64,000 bases of DNA from Bacteroidales bacterium (GTDB lineage Bacteria; Bacteroidota; Bacteroidia; Bacteroidales; P3): assembly GCA_017446745.1 (NCBI GenBank), contig JAFSQF010000113.1, positions 1-64,000 of the forward strand, read 5' to 3'. Made by a program: the position numbers and the translations under genes. A model generated the notes under the pieces. The model was given only the letters and a program-made list of their open reading frames with translations. It searched no databases and was not told the DNA's origin. Below are positions 7,124 to 17,141 of the stretch, in pieces; the stretch's first letter is position 1; each line of letters begins with the position of its first letter.

Positions 7124-10100
7124 ATGATGGACATGGATAATAATAATGATAAACCTATCGAAGAGAAAAAGAAGCGCACCATGCAGCGAGGGCTGAAAAT
7201 CACGCTTATTTCGCTTGGTTCGCTGCTTGGTCTTGTGGTTGTGGTGGTGGCTGTTGCGTTGTGGCTCATACTCACTCCTTCGCGCCTTACAGGTATAGTC
7301 AACAAACTGTCCGACAAATTCATACTCTGCGAGAGTCACTTCGGCGACGTCGACCTCACAATCTTCAAGACATTCCCCTATGTTGGCCTGAATGTCGAGG
7401 ATGTCTTTCTGGTGAACCCCACCCCCGGTGCCCCGAACGACACCGTGGCGCGCATCGGTCAGCTCAGTGTTGGCTTCAATGTGCGCGAATATCTTAAAAA
7501 CAAGAATATAGAAGTCACTAAGCTTGTCCTCGACGATGTCAGTGCCACCCTTTTCGCCGACAGCATAGGCAACACCAACTACGACATCTTCCCCTCGTCG
7601 GACGACGACACCACCTCCGAGCCTTTCGAGATGCCAGAGCTGGTGTCGCTGCAAAGCATTAGAATCAAGCATCTTAATGCTACCTATATAGATAAGAAAA
7701 ATGGCATCAGTGCAAATCTTGGCGAACTGGGGCTCGACGTGGATGGCCATTACAAGCCCGACAACATCAAAGCCAAGGTGCGCATGGGCATTGATGCTTT
7801 GGCTTTCAACCTCGAGGCCGACAGCAGCAGCATGCAGGCCAGGCTTAACAATTTTCAGCTCAAAGCCGATGGCGACACCAAGGCGAAACGGCTTGATGGC
7901 GACATAGAACTCAAAATCCAGGATGGCCAGTTTGCCATGGGAGGACAGGAATACGTCAACGACGCCCTTGCATCACGAAAAGGCCACCTCCTCACCATTG
8001 AAACCAAATTGGGTGGCGACGTGGAAAGCATGCAGATGAACATCGAGAAGTTTGTCGCCGACATCAAAGGCTATATCCTTGAGCTGACGGGCGATGTCAA
8101 TCTGCCTGCCGACGAGCGTCCTCTGTTTGTCGACCTCAATTTCGCCACCGGACGGTGGGGCGTCAAAGAGCTTCTGTCTATGCTTCCCCCGCAGTTCACC
8201 GCCTGGCAGAAAGGCATGACCCTCGACGCCACCTTGCAACTGAAAGGCAAGGCCACCGGCGAGGTGGGGGGCTCCGCGCTTCCCATCGTTACTGCCAACC
8301 TGCAGCTCAGCGACGGCAAGTTCAGCGACCGGAGCCTCTTGCCCTATGCTTTCTCCAAGATCGGCGCCAATCTCGACGCCGCTCTCGACCTGAACGACAA
8401 TGGCATCTCCAATGTTGATATTCATACCCTCACGGCCACCTCGGGGCGCAACAACATCACTGTGGCCGGCCGCATCGACGACCTGCTGGGCAAGATGCAG
8501 ACCGATGCCACCATCAAGGGTACTATAGCCCTTGCCGATGCCGCCCCCATGCTGCCCGACAGCCTCGATATGACCCTCAGCGGCATCGCTCGCCTCAACC
8601 TGCATGCCATAACCAATATGGAACAGCTGAAAAAGAGCGACTTCGCCAAGATGCGCCTCAACGGCACCATAGGGCTCACCGACCTTGATGTGGCCTACGA
8701 CACCATCTATGCCAAGATTCCCAAGGCCACCATTGGAGTGCAGCTGCCGTCGTCGATGAAACGAGGCCTCTTCACTGAGCTGCTCTCCGCCACCTTGGCA
8801 TGCACCGCCATCGATGCCAACATGCCCAGTGGCAACATCAACGCCTCGCTGGGACAGACCACCTTGAAGGCCGCCGTCTCCAACCTCTTCGATTCCACGC
8901 AACCCCTGAAGGTTGTGTGCGATTTCGACTTCGCCTCGCTTGGCGGCAATATGGACTCCATCCGCCTCACCATGAGCCAGCCCAAGGGCACCTTTGCCAT
9001 GGTGCCGCAGTCGACAAAGGACAAGCGAGTGCAATACCACGTCGACTTCACCAGCAGTGCCATGCGCTGCGACATGGGCGACAGCACCACCATCGACCTC
9101 GCCGGTCTCACCATCAAAGGCAAGAGCAACTACGACCCCTCCAAGCCCAATATCCTGCAGCAACTGTCGCCCAACCTCGACATCGACTTCAAGCGCGGCT
9201 ACATCGACCTCGAGCAGATGGACTACATTGTTCAGATTCCCGACATCAAGTTCAACTATAAGCCTGAGCGTTGCGAGATTGCCAGTGCCAACGTAGTGTT
9301 TGGCAACTCCGATTTCTACCTTTCGGGGGCTGTCACCGGCCTCGAGAAATGGCTAAGCCATGAGGATATGTTGCGCGGCGACCTCTACTTCACCTCCAAC
9401 TACACCAATGTCGACGACCTCCTCGAAGCCTTCAGCGGCATGGGCAGCAACCCCGACACCATTGAGCAGCAACGCCAAGAAGACAATGTCGACACCTCGG
9501 CACACCCGTTCATAGTGCCCCGCGACGTCAACTTCACGCTCCATACGCGCATCAAGGAGGCCACGGCCTTCGACAACGACCTGCGCGAGATTGCCGGCGA
9601 TGTCACCATCAACGACGGCGTCGCCGTGCTCAACCAGGTCGGTTTCGTCTGCAAGGCGGCACGCATGCAGCTCACCGGCCTCTACCGCACGCCGCGCGTC
9701 AACCATATCTTCGTGGGCATGGACTTCCATCTGCTCGACATCAACATCCAGGAACTCATAGACATGATACCCTATGTCGACACCCTTGTGCCATTGCTCA
9801 ACGATTTGGAGGGTGCTGCCGACTTCCACTTCTGTGCCGAGACCTACGTCGACGCTTTCTACAAGCCCAAGACCAGCACCATGCGTGCCGCCACGTCGCT
9901 GACGGGGCAGAACCTTGTGGTGCTCGACAACAAGAATATCGACCGCATCGCCAAACTCTTGCAACTCAAGAAGTGGCGCGAGGACGACTCCAAAATCCAT
10001 GTCGACAGCCTCGATGTGGCTGCCACCCTCTTCCGCAACGAGTTGGAGGTCTATCCGTTCCTCCTCTCGCTCCACAAGTACCAGATTGTCGCCGAGGGGC

Positions 10101-10372
10101 GTCATAACCTCAGCAACAACTACGACTACCATGTAGAGTTGGTGCAGACCCCCCTGCCTGTGCGCCTGGCCGTCGACGTCAACGGAACCATGCCCAACCT
10201 CAACTTCTCGCTCTCGCCCAAGCTGCGCTACAAGAACCTGTTCCGCCCGGCAAAACGCACTGATGTCGACGACTATGTGCTTAAGATGAAACGCATGGTC
10301 CGCGAATCGCTCGAAGCCAATGTCAAGGAAGACACGAGAAAATATGAGGGATTGGATTCTATTGAAAATTAA
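7124..10372 (+). CDS. AsmA-like inner-membrane-anchored protein
   Basis: 1082 aa. A cytoplasmic Lys/Arg-rich N-terminus (about 1-22) is followed by one membrane segment (about 25-47, LISLGSLLGLVVVVVAVALWLIL) and a very long beta-repetitive periplasmic part. The start of the periplasmic part (FGDVDLTIFKTFPYVGLNVEDVFL) and the C-terminal third (ITINDGVAVLNQVGF-type strands, NLNFSLSPKLRYKNLF) match the AsmA/TamB-type repeated beta-groove superfamily, which shuttles lipids to the outer membrane or tunes envelope assembly. The exact lipid role is inferred. MMDMD gives two possible ATG starts three bases apart. Confidence 0.85.
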   Translation: MMDMDNNNDKPIEEKKKRTMQRGLKITLISLGSLLGLVVVVVAVALWLILTPSRLTGIVNKLSDKFILCESHFGDVDLTIFKTFPYVGLNVEDVFLVNPTPGAPNDTVARIGQLSVGFNVREYLKNKNIEVTKLVLDDVSATLFADSIGNTNYDIFPSSDDDTTSEPFEMPELVSLQSIRIKHLNATYIDKKNGISANLGELGLDVDGHYKPDNIKAKVRMGIDALAFNLEADSSSMQARLNNFQLKADGDTKAKRLDGDIELKIQDGQFAMGGQEYVNDALASRKGHLLTIETKLGGDVESMQMNIEKFVADIKGYILELTGDVNLPADERPLFVDLNFATGRWGVKELLSMLPPQFTAWQKGMTLDATLQLKGKATGEVGGSALPIVTANLQLSDGKFSDRSLLPYAFSKIGANLDAALDLNDNGISNVDIHTLTATSGRNNITVAGRIDDLLGKMQTDATIKGTIALADAAPMLPDSLDMTLSGIARLNLHAITNMEQLKKSDFAKMRLNGTIGLTDLDVAYDTIYAKIPKATIGVQLPSSMKRGLFTELLSATLACTAIDANMPSGNINASLGQTTLKAAVSNLFDSTQPLKVVCDFDFASLGGNMDSIRLTMSQPKGTFAMVPQSTKDKRVQYHVDFTSSAMRCDMGDSTTIDLAGLTIKGKSNYDPSKPNILQQLSPNLDIDFKRGYIDLEQMDYIVQIPDIKFNYKPERCEIASANVVFGNSDFYLSGAVTGLEKWLSHEDMLRGDLYFTSNYTNVDDLLEAFSGMGSNPDTIEQQRQEDNVDTSAHPFIVPRDVNFTLHTRIKEATAFDNDLREIAGDVTINDGVAVLNQVGFVCKAARMQLTGLYRTPRVNHIFVGMDFHLLDINIQELIDMIPYVDTLVPLLNDLEGAADFHFCAETYVDAFYKPKTSTMRAATSLTGQNLVVLDNKNIDRIAKLLQLKKWREDDSKIHVDSLDVAATLFRNELEVYPFLLSLHKYQIVAEGRHNLSNNYDYHVELVQTPLPVRLAVDVNGTMPNLNFSLSPKLRYKNLFRPAKRTDVDDYVLKMKRMVRESLEANVKEDTRKYEGLDSIEN

Positions 10373-10396
10373 TAATCTGAATAATTTTAAAAACTA

Positions 10397-11410
10397 ATGA
10401 TAAAGGTATCGGTTATTTTGCCCGTCTATGGAGTGGCGGAATATATAGAAAAATGCACTGAATCGCTGTTGGCACAGACCCTTCAGGAGATGGAATTCAT
10501 CTTCGTAGACGACCATGGACCCGACAACAGCATCGAGCTGGTGCAGAGAATGATAGAGAACCACCCTCGCAAGGAGCAGTTCGTCTTCCTCAAACCCGAG
10601 CACAATATGGGTGCCGGTATGGCTCGCAATTTCGCCATCCCGCAGGCCAGAGGCGAATATCTGTCATTCATCGACAGCGACGACTGGGTGGAGCCCACCA
10701 TGTTCGAAGAGCTTTATAACGAGGCTCTTCGTCATGATGGCACCGACCTGTGCTGCTGCCAAATATCCAAAGACTACCTCGATGGCCTGCCCTCGGAAAT
10801 TCTCAGCAACCCTGATGTTAAGCCCGGTATATTGACCGACGACAAGCGTCGCTACTTCTTGTCGCACTACGTGTCGCTCTTCTCTACTTTCATCTACAGG
10901 CGCGACATGATAAACCGCCATGAGATACGCTTCCCCTCGTCGCGTAGCGCCGACGACAGCTACTTCATCACCTGTAGCCTCCTCATGGCCAGCTCCATAG
11001 CACATGTCGACAAGCCTTTCTACCACTATATCATCCGTCCGGGGTCGGTGTGCACCACCAACGACAGCACCAAGTACCAGAAACGCCTTGAAACATTCAG
11101 TTCGCTCATGGCATTCCTCAAAGAGAAAGGCGTTTACGACAAGTTCCACAACGAGATAGACTTCATCTACATCAAAAAAGGCTATTTCGCTTCGGTGTTC
11201 AACTATATCTCCAATTCGTTGAAACCCAAGAAAACCACCATCCATGAGATCCGTTCGGAGATGATGCGTCAGGTGCCAGCCTACAAGAGTAATGCCTATT
11301 TCAACTCCAAGCAGAGCCTCAGAGCCCTCGACTGGATGCTGGCCCATACCACAGGCTTGGCCATCAAGATTATAGCAGTTTATGTTAAGAAAAACAATAT
11401 GATGGTTTGA
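10397..11410 (+). CDS. Family 2 glycosyltransferase
   Basis: 337 aa. The GT-A N-terminal domain shows VSVILPVYGVAEYIEKC (residues 4-20), IFVDDHGPDNS, NMGAGMARNFAIPQARGEYLSFIDSDDW with the DxD-like metal site, then a helical C-terminal region. It is soluble or peripheral with no membrane spans. It should transfer a sugar from a nucleotide donor to a surface glycan or lipid acceptor; donor and acceptor cannot be read from sequence. It follows the AsmA gene by 24 bp. The stop codon abuts the first octamer repeat array. Confidence 0.88.
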   Translation: MIKVSVILPVYGVAEYIEKCTESLLAQTLQEMEFIFVDDHGPDNSIELVQRMIENHPRKEQFVFLKPEHNMGAGMARNFAIPQARGEYLSFIDSDDWVEPTMFEELYNEALRHDGTDLCCCQISKDYLDGLPSEILSNPDVKPGILTDDKRRYFLSHYVSLFSTFIYRRDMINRHEIRFPSSRSADDSYFITCSLLMASSIAHVDKPFYHYIIRPGSVCTTNDSTKYQKRLETFSSLMAFLKEKGVYDKFHNEIDFIYIKKGYFASVFNYISNSLKPKKTTIHEIRSEMMRQVPAYKSNAYFNSKQSLRALDWMLAHTTGLAIKIIAVYVKKNNMMV

Positions 11411-11571
11411 TTTTTCGATATTTCGATTTTTCGATATTTCGATGCTTCGATATTTCGATGCTTCGATGCTTCGATATTTCGATGCTTCGATTTTTCGAGA
11501 TTTCGATGCTTCGATATCTCGATATTTCGATGCATCGATATTTCGATATCTCGATATTTCGATTCTTTGAT
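11411..11571 (+). repeat. Octamer array 1, CGATnnnT, about 20 units
   Basis: An uninterrupted 8-bp periodic array made of a few unit types: CGATATTT, CGATGCTT, CGATTTTT, CGATATCT and single variants. It fills the gap between the GT2 gene and the metallopeptidase gene. No stop codon is seen on the top strand in the array, and the bottom strand is also largely open. Confidence 0.9.
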
Positions 11572-11610
11572 GAAAAAAACTAACTTATTAATAATCAAAA
11601 AATATTCCTA

Positions 11611-12459
11611 ATGGATTTATCAGGACGACGCAGAAGTACTAATGTTGATGACCGTCGAGGCAAAGGCGGCAAGATTGCCGGTGTCGGTATTGGCGGGGCT
11701 ATAATAGCTGCGCTTTTGGCTCTTTTCCTTGGCGGAGACCCCTCAGAGGCATTGCAGCAGTTAGCCAGTCAGGGCGGACAGGACACCGAATACACTCCCA
11801 CCGAGCAGGAGGAGCAGCTTCGTGTGTTCGCCGAACAGATTTTGGCCAGCACCGAGGATGTGTGGAGCGAGCAATTCAAGAAAATCGGCAAGACTTACGA
11901 ACCTCCCACGCTTGTGCTTTTCCATAGCAGTGTGCAGAGTGGCTGTGGCAGCGCAAGTTCGTCGATGGGCCCTTTCTATTGCTCGGCAGACCGTTGCGTA
12001 TACCTCGACCTTGACTTCTTCAACGAGATGCCCAAGTCGCTTGGTGCCGGTGGCGATTTTGCTTACGCTTACGTCATTGCCCACGAGGTGGGACATCATG
12101 TGGAGAATCTTTTGGGTTATCTTGGCCCGGCACACCAGCAAATGTCTAAAGCCTCGGAGACCGAGAAGAACCGCATTAGCGTTCGTATCGAGCTCTTGGC
12201 CGACTTCTATGCCGGAGTGTGGGGTTACCACGAGAACCGTATGTTCGGCTCGTTGCAGGATGGCGACCTTGAGGAGGCCATCAATGCGGCACAGAAGATT
12301 GGCGACGACTATCTTCAGAAGAATGCCCGCGGCTATGCCACGCCTGAATCGTTCACTCACGGCACTTCGGCACAGCGTATGCGTTGGCTCAAGAAAGGCC
12401 TCTCGACTGGCGACATCCGCCAGGGCGACACTTTCTCGCCGGCTTACAATCAGTTGTGA
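11611..12459 (+). CDS. YpfJ-family neutral zinc metallopeptidase
   Basis: 282 aa. The N-terminus is Arg/Gly-rich (MDLSGRRRSTNVDDRRGKGG), then one membrane segment (about 25-45, IAGVGIGGAIIAALLALFLGG), then a catalytic domain with HEVGHHVE (HExxH) and downstream ELLADFYAGVWG and NGARGYATPESFTHGTSAQR-type motifs of the family. The catalytic domain should face the periplasm. Length and motif order match the E. coli YpfJ family, whose substrate is unknown. The start codon follows the octamer array by about 40 bp of AT-rich DNA. Confidence 0.9.
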   Translation: MDLSGRRRSTNVDDRRGKGGKIAGVGIGGAIIAALLALFLGGDPSEALQQLASQGGQDTEYTPTEQEEQLRVFAEQILASTEDVWSEQFKKIGKTYEPPTLVLFHSSVQSGCGSASSSMGPFYCSADRCVYLDLDFFNEMPKSLGAGGDFAYAYVIAHEVGHHVENLLGYLGPAHQQMSKASETEKNRISVRIELLADFYAGVWGYHENRMFGSLQDGDLEEAINAAQKIGDDYLQKNARGYATPESFTHGTSAQRMRWLKKGLSTGDIRQGDTFSPAYNQL

Positions 12460-12518
12460 ATAGTGAATGGTGAATAGTGAATAGTGACATGATGTCGATT
12501 GTTTCTTATGTCACGCCG

Positions 12519-12899
12519 TCACTCGTCATTGACCTTAACTTTAGTAAATACGGCCTCTTTGCATTCACGGTTAAGGTCAATGTTGCAAGTCGTTTTGCTA
12601 TAATGCGGGTCAAGATACATTTTACCGCTAATCTTGCTACCTTCCTTCAGAAGACGGTTAGAGCCATAGGCCATAACGGCGTTAGTGTAACCCAGCGATT
12701 CGCCGTTAACCACATAGTCGCCTCCTATGTCCGAAGGTGACGTCAGCTCAACGAGGTAGCCGTAGGTATCAAAGCCATATTCTTGAGAGCAATATTCATA
12801 GAACACCACGGTGCCAGAGAATTCAAATTCATCCTCGTGCTTGTTGCATGCCGAAGCCAATAATGCCGCTGCCGAAAGGATAAGAAATAATTTTTGCAT
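12519..12899 (-). CDS. Small hypothetical lipoprotein
   Basis: 126 aa, not recognised. It has a lipoprotein signal with lipobox LLASAC (Cys 18), followed by an acidic stretch (NKHEDEFEF) like a surface-export signal in Bacteroidetes. The remainder is predicted beta-rich, with two further Cys (YCSQEYG and KTTCNIDLNRECKE). It is convergent with the metallopeptidase gene; the 12460-12518 gap has a short TGAATAGTGAATGG-type repeat. An octamer array lies just upstream of its start. Confidence 0.65.
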   Translation of the reverse strand: MQKLFLILSAAALLASACNKHEDEFEFSGTVVFYEYCSQEYGFDTYGYLVELTSPSDIGGDYVVNGESLGYTNAVMAYGSNRLLKEGSKISGKMYLDPHYSKTTCNIDLNRECKEAVFTKVKVNDE

Positions 12900-12915
12900 T
12901 GTTAAAATTTAGTAT

Positions 12916-13086
12916 GGTTTCGATGTTTCGATGTTTCGATGTTTCGATGTTTCGATGTTTCGATATTTCGATGCTTCGATGCTTCGATTTTTCGATTTTT
13001 CGATATTTCGATGCTTCGATTTTTCGATATTTCGATATCTCGATGCTTCGATATTTCGATTTTTCGATATCTCGATTTTTCGATGT
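12916..13086 (+). repeat. Octamer array 2, CGATnnnT, about 21 units
   Basis: Unit types are CGATGTTT, CGATATTT, CGATGCTT, CGATTTTT and CGATATCT. It fills the gap between two leftward genes (the lipoprotein and dapD), yet CGAT reads on the top strand with T-rich flanks exactly as in array 1. Confidence 0.9.
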
Positions 13087-13102
13087 TATGAAATAAAAAA
13101 AA

Positions 13103-13915
13103 TCAAACGCTTACATTGAATTCCCTCAAGGTTTCGTTGAGAGAGGTCTTGAGGTCGGTGCTTTCTTTGCGTTGGCCAATGATGAGAGCGCACGACACCT
13201 GATAGTCGCCTGCGGGGAAATGCTTGGTGAATGTTCCGGGGATAACCACGCTGCGAGGAGGTACATAGCCGCTGTAGTATACAGGCTCTGAGCCGCTGAC
13301 ATCGATGATGCGTGTGCTTCCCGTAATCACGGTGTTGGCGCCCAGTACGGCCTCGTGGCCTATGCGTGCGCCCTCCACCACGATGGCGCGCGACCCTATG
13401 AAGCAGTTGTCCTCAATGATTACCGGAGCGGCTTGCAGGGGTTCCAGCACGCCGCCGATACCCACGCCACCGCTGAGGTGCACATTCTTGCCTATCTGAG
13501 CGCAGCTGCCCACGGTGGCCCAGGTGTCGACCATGGTGCCGCTGTCGACATAGGCCCCGATGTTTACGTAGGAAGGCATCATCACCACGCCGGGTGCCAG
13601 GAAAGCTCCGAAGCGTGCCGTGGCTGGCGGCACCACGCGAACACCGGCGGCGGCATAGCCTCGCTTCAGGGGCATCTTGTCGTGGTATTCGAAGGGGCCG
13701 GCCTCTATGGTATGCATCTCGCACAGAGGGAAATAGAGCAGGACGGCTTTCTTAACCCATTGGTTGATGACCCACCCGTCGCCCTCGGGTTGCGCCACGC
13801 GCAGGCGGCCTTGGTCAAGATGTGTGATGACGGTGCGTATGGCCTCGCGCACTTCGTTTTGCTTCAACATTTCGCGGTTGTCGTAGGCTTGTTCTATGAT
13901 ATCTTTTGGCGACAT
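13103..13915 (-). CDS. dapD: 2,3,4,5-tetrahydropyridine-2,6-dicarboxylate N-succinyltransferase
   Basis: 270 aa, full family length. It transfers succinyl from succinyl-CoA to tetrahydrodipicolinate in lysine/meso-DAP synthesis. The left-handed beta-helix hexapeptide region is clear from about residue 100 (MMPSYVNIGAYVDSGTMVDT, SCAQIGKNVHLSGGVGIGGV, EDNCFIGSRAIVVEGARIG). The C-terminal YQVSCALIIGQRKESTDLKTS is typical. It is a cytosolic trimer in the known family. It stands alone, with a -7-like box about 54 bp upstream. Confidence 0.96.
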   Translation of the reverse strand: MSPKDIIEQAYDNREMLKQNEVREAIRTVITHLDQGRLRVAQPEGDGWVINQWVKKAVLLYFPLCEMHTIEAGPFEYHDKMPLKRGYAAAGVRVVPPATARFGAFLAPGVVMMPSYVNIGAYVDSGTMVDTWATVGSCAQIGKNVHLSGGVGIGGVLEPLQAAPVIIEDNCFIGSRAIVVEGARIGHEAVLGANTVITGSTRIIDVSGSEPVYYSGYVPPRSVVIPGTFTKHFPAGDYQVSCALIIGQRKESTDLKTSLNETLREFNVSV

Positions 13916-13968
13916 TGTTCAATTTTTTTTATGTATGAAACAATAAAAAAGTTCTTTTGTAGTAATTA

Positions 13969-13976
13969 CAAAAGTA
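13969..13976 (-). promoter_or_regulatory. -7 box TACTTTTG for dapD
   Basis: On the minus strand TACTTTTG matches TAnnTTTG and lies 54 bp before the dapD start. No strong -33 TTTG was found. Confidence 0.5.
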
Positions 13977-13991
13977 AGAACATTTTTTGAA

Positions 13992-15002
13992 ATGAGAAGA
14001 AAAAATATATCCAATGCTGCAAAAAGGGTTCTGAAGTGCATGATTTTCATCTCTGTAATGCTCTTTGGTGTTGCCTATGGCAATGCCCAGAACAGGGATG
14101 TGATGAGTGCTTATGAGAAAGAATTGCAGCCTCTTTTGGAGAAAATTGTGGGGGCCCCGACCGACAACGAGCGCTACAATGCCAACGAGCAGTTCGTGCA
14201 GCTGATGTACGAGGCCCTAAGCTATGAGGATGCTTTCTATTGGAAGTGGAATTTCGGCACCAGTGTGTCGGTGCTCACCTCCACCGACCGTCAGTTCCGC
14301 ATCATCACATGGCCTGTTGTGCGCGACAATGGCGAGTATGAATGCTTTGGCTTTGTCCAGTCGTACAATCCCAAGAGTGAGCAATACGACGTGTATATCC
14401 TCAACGACAAGTCGGACGAGTTGGTGTCGCTCAACGAGGTGGTTTTAGAGCCAGAGAATTGGTTAGGGAGTGTCTATCAGGAGCTTGTGGAGACAAAGCA
14501 CGACGGCAAGGTTTTCTATACACTTATAGGCTGGACCGGGGTCAATGCCCTGGTGCAGCGCAAGGTTATAGAGCCCATCTGCTTCCGTACCAACAGCAGC
14601 AAGCCACAGTTTGGGCAGGCACTCTTCCGCCGTGAGAAGAACTTGAGGCGGCTGGTGCTCGAATATTCGCGCAATGCCATGGTCAACGTGCGCTACGACG
14701 AGCAGCTGGTACGCACCTACGAGAACAAGAAAATCAAGCGCAAAGGCCGCACCATCAATATGCAGGTGCCAAAGGACGAAAAGATGAAGATGATACTTTT
14801 TGACGAGATAGCCCCTATGGTGCCTGGTATGGAAGGGTTGCCTCAATACTACGTGCCCACGGGCACCGAGATGGCCTACATTTTCAATAATGGCCGCTGG
14901 GAGCTGCGCGACAACGCCCAGGGCCGTCTCAGCGACCCGAAGCTAAACAAGGAGTTTGAACCTATCCCCAAGGCAGAACCGGCGTATAAAGTCGAGAAAT
15001 GA
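13992..15002 (+). CDS. Conserved secreted Bacteroidales protein of unknown function
   Basis: 336 aa, function not recognised. A basic N-terminus (MRRKNISNAAKRVLK) and hydrophobic stretch (about 17-31) ending near GNAQ form a signal peptide; ATG at residue 17 is an alternative start. The mature protein is mixed alpha/beta with KWNFGTSVSVLTSTDRQFRI, FYTLIGWTGVNALVQRKVIE and a basic patch ENKKIKRKGRTINM. There are no catalytic motifs or membrane spans. It is divergent from dapD and 61 bp upstream of dxs on the same strand. Confidence 0.7.
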   Translation: MRRKNISNAAKRVLKCMIFISVMLFGVAYGNAQNRDVMSAYEKELQPLLEKIVGAPTDNERYNANEQFVQLMYEALSYEDAFYWKWNFGTSVSVLTSTDRQFRIITWPVVRDNGEYECFGFVQSYNPKSEQYDVYILNDKSDELVSLNEVVLEPENWLGSVYQELVETKHDGKVFYTLIGWTGVNALVQRKVIEPICFRTNSSKPQFGQALFRREKNLRRLVLEYSRNAMVNVRYDEQLVRTYENKKIKRKGRTINMQVPKDEKMKMILFDEIAPMVPGMEGLPQYYVPTGTEMAYIFNNGRWELRDNAQGRLSDPKLNKEFEPIPKAEPAYKVEK

Positions 15003-15063
15003 TTTTTTTTGACCAGTCCGGCGTGCCCTGCCGGTCCGAAATAACAAAACAACGCAATCACTA

Positions 15064-16974
15064 ATGAAGCCTAAAGGCGTAATATTAGAAACCATAGATT
15101 CCCCAGCAGACCTTAAGCATCTGCCCCTCAGCGACCTGCCGGAGCTTGTGATAGAGCTCCGCGAATATATTATCGACACTTTGGCCACGCATCCAGGCCA
15201 CTTGGCATCGTCGCTGGGCACCGTAGAGCTCTGTGTGGCTCTGCATTATGTTTTCAACACCCCCGACGATAAGATTGTGTGGGATGTGGGGCATCAGGCC
15301 TACGCCCATAAGATTCTGACCGGGCGTCGCGAGCTTTTCCCCACCATCCGCACCATGGGAGGCATCAGTGGTTTCCCGAAGATGGAGGAGAGCCCCTACG
15401 ATTCGTTTGGCACGGGTCATTCCTCCACGTCCATCTCGGCGGCTCTTGGCATGGCCACGGCTTCAAAGCTGCAGGGGTGCACCCACCGCCAGCATATCGC
15501 TGTCATTGGCGACGGCGCCATGACAGGAGGCGAGGCCTTCGAGGCCTTGAACAATGCTGGTGTCTCTAAAGCCAATATTCTGGTTATTCTTAACGACAAC
15601 GGCATCTCTATCGACAAGGCCGTGGGAGGGTTGAGCCATTATCTGGTGAAGATCACAGCTTCGCCGAAATACAATCAGATTAAGGAGACCCTCTGGCAAC
15701 GCACCGGTGGCGACAAGGGAGGCTCGAAAAGCCAGAACTTCTTCTCGCGGACGCTCCACACGCTGAAGTCGTCGCTCCTCGAGGGCTCCAACTTCTTCGA
15801 ATCGCTTGGCTTCCGCTATTTCGGTCCCGTCGACGGGCACGACGTAGGTGGTTTGGTCGAGGTGCTTTCGCAGTTGCAGCACATCAAAGGCCCCAAGCTG
15901 CTTCACATAGTCACCAAGAAGGGCAAAGGCATGAAGCGTGCCGAGAAGAACCCGGTGACTTACCATGCCCCGGGCAAATACAATGCCGATACAGGAGTGC
16001 AGATAAGCACATCGCAGAGGCTCAGTCCTCTGAAATATCAGGATGTTTTTGGGCATACTATCATAGAGCTGGCCGAACGCAACGACAAGATAGTAGGCAT
16101 CACCCCTGCCATGCCTACGGGATGTTCGCTGAACCTGATGATGGAGCGCATGCCGCAGCGCACTTTCGATGTGGGCATCGCCGAGCAGCATGCCGTGACA
16201 TTTGCCGCCGGTCTTGCGGCGCAGGGCATGGTGCCGTTCTGCAACATTTACTCGTCGTTCATGCAAAGAGCCTTCGACCAGGTGGTGCACGACGTGGCGC
16301 TGCAACGGCTGCATGTGGTGATGTGTCTGGACCGCGCCGGGTTGGTGGGCGACGACGGGCCTACGCATCACGGGGCTTTTGATCTGGCCTATTTCCGTCC
16401 TATTCCTAACCTTACCATCTGTGCGCCAATGGACGAGCACGAGTTGCGCCACATGATGTACACAGCGCAGCTGCCGGGGCAAGGGCCCGTGGTGATACGT
16501 TATCCGCGAGGTTCCTCGGTGCATCCCGACTGGCACAACGCCATGCAGCCCCTTGCCATAGGCAGAGGGCGCTGCCTGAGGGTGGGAGAGACTGTGGCCC
16601 TTCTTACCATAGGCCATGTGGGCAACCATGCCGCCGAGGCTGCGGCGCGACTGGCCGATGAGGGCATCGCCGTGGGGCACTACGACATGCGTTTCGTAAA
16701 GCCTTTAGACGTCGAGCTCCTCGATGAAGTGGCGCGGCAATACAGCCATGTGGTCACCGTCGAAGACGGATGCCTGCAGGGAGGTTTCGGCAGTGCTGTG
16801 CTGGAATATTATTCTGACAGGCAGGAGAACAACCCCACAGCCCCGCTACCGCAGGTGCACCGCCTTGGCATCCCCGACCATTTTGTGCAGCACGGCCCTG
16901 TTCCAGCCCTGAAGCATGAATGCGGCATTGATTCAGATGGCATTTACAACTTGATTAAAAGAATTTTGCGCTAA
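15064..16974 (+). CDS. dxs: 1-deoxy-D-xylulose-5-phosphate synthase
   Basis: 636 aa. It condenses pyruvate and glyceraldehyde 3-phosphate to DXP, the first step of the MEP isoprenoid pathway, and uses thiamine diphosphate. The ThDP/Mg signature GDGAMTGG starts at G149 and runs to ILNDNG. The catalytic Glu lies in VGIAEQHAVTFAAGLA (E374). The Pyr domain and the C-terminal transketolase domain (MRFVKPLD, TVEDGCLQGGFGSAV) are complete. The start ATG 15064 is followed by MKPKGVILETID. The stop is 10 bp before octamer array 3. Confidence 0.97.
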   Translation: MKPKGVILETIDSPADLKHLPLSDLPELVIELREYIIDTLATHPGHLASSLGTVELCVALHYVFNTPDDKIVWDVGHQAYAHKILTGRRELFPTIRTMGGISGFPKMEESPYDSFGTGHSSTSISAALGMATASKLQGCTHRQHIAVIGDGAMTGGEAFEALNNAGVSKANILVILNDNGISIDKAVGGLSHYLVKITASPKYNQIKETLWQRTGGDKGGSKSQNFFSRTLHTLKSSLLEGSNFFESLGFRYFGPVDGHDVGGLVEVLSQLQHIKGPKLLHIVTKKGKGMKRAEKNPVTYHAPGKYNADTGVQISTSQRLSPLKYQDVFGHTIIELAERNDKIVGITPAMPTGCSLNLMMERMPQRTFDVGIAEQHAVTFAAGLAAQGMVPFCNIYSSFMQRAFDQVVHDVALQRLHVVMCLDRAGLVGDDGPTHHGAFDLAYFRPIPNLTICAPMDEHELRHMMYTAQLPGQGPVVIRYPRGSSVHPDWHNAMQPLAIGRGRCLRVGETVALLTIGHVGNHAAEAAARLADEGIAVGHYDMRFVKPLDVELLDEVARQYSHVVTVEDGCLQGGFGSAVLEYYSDRQENNPTAPLPQVHRLGIPDHFVQHGPVPALKHECGIDSDGIYNLIKRILR

Positions 16975-16984
16975 TGATTGCTTG

Positions 16985-17138
16985 ACGCTTCGATGTTTCG
17001 ATGTTTCGATGTTTCGATGCTTCGATATTTCGATGTCTCGATATTTCGATATTTCGATATTTCGATATTTCGATATTTCGATATTTCGATATTTCGATGC
17101 TTCGATATTTCGATGCTTCGATGTTTCGATGCTTCGAG
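16985..17138 (+). repeat. Octamer array 3, CGATnnnT, about 19 units
   Basis: Contains a run of consecutive CGATATTT units in the middle, flanked by CGATGTTT and CGATGCTT units. It lies between convergent dxs and the TPR gene and abuts the TPR stop codon (17142). The top strand carries the same motif orientation as the other arrays. Confidence 0.9.
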
Positions 17139-17141
17139 GTT

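Noticed and set aside
12899..13119. Small ORFs of FRCFDVS or KHRNIE type repeats
   Set aside because: They are produced by the octamer arrays in every frame; there is no independent start signal or homologous domain.
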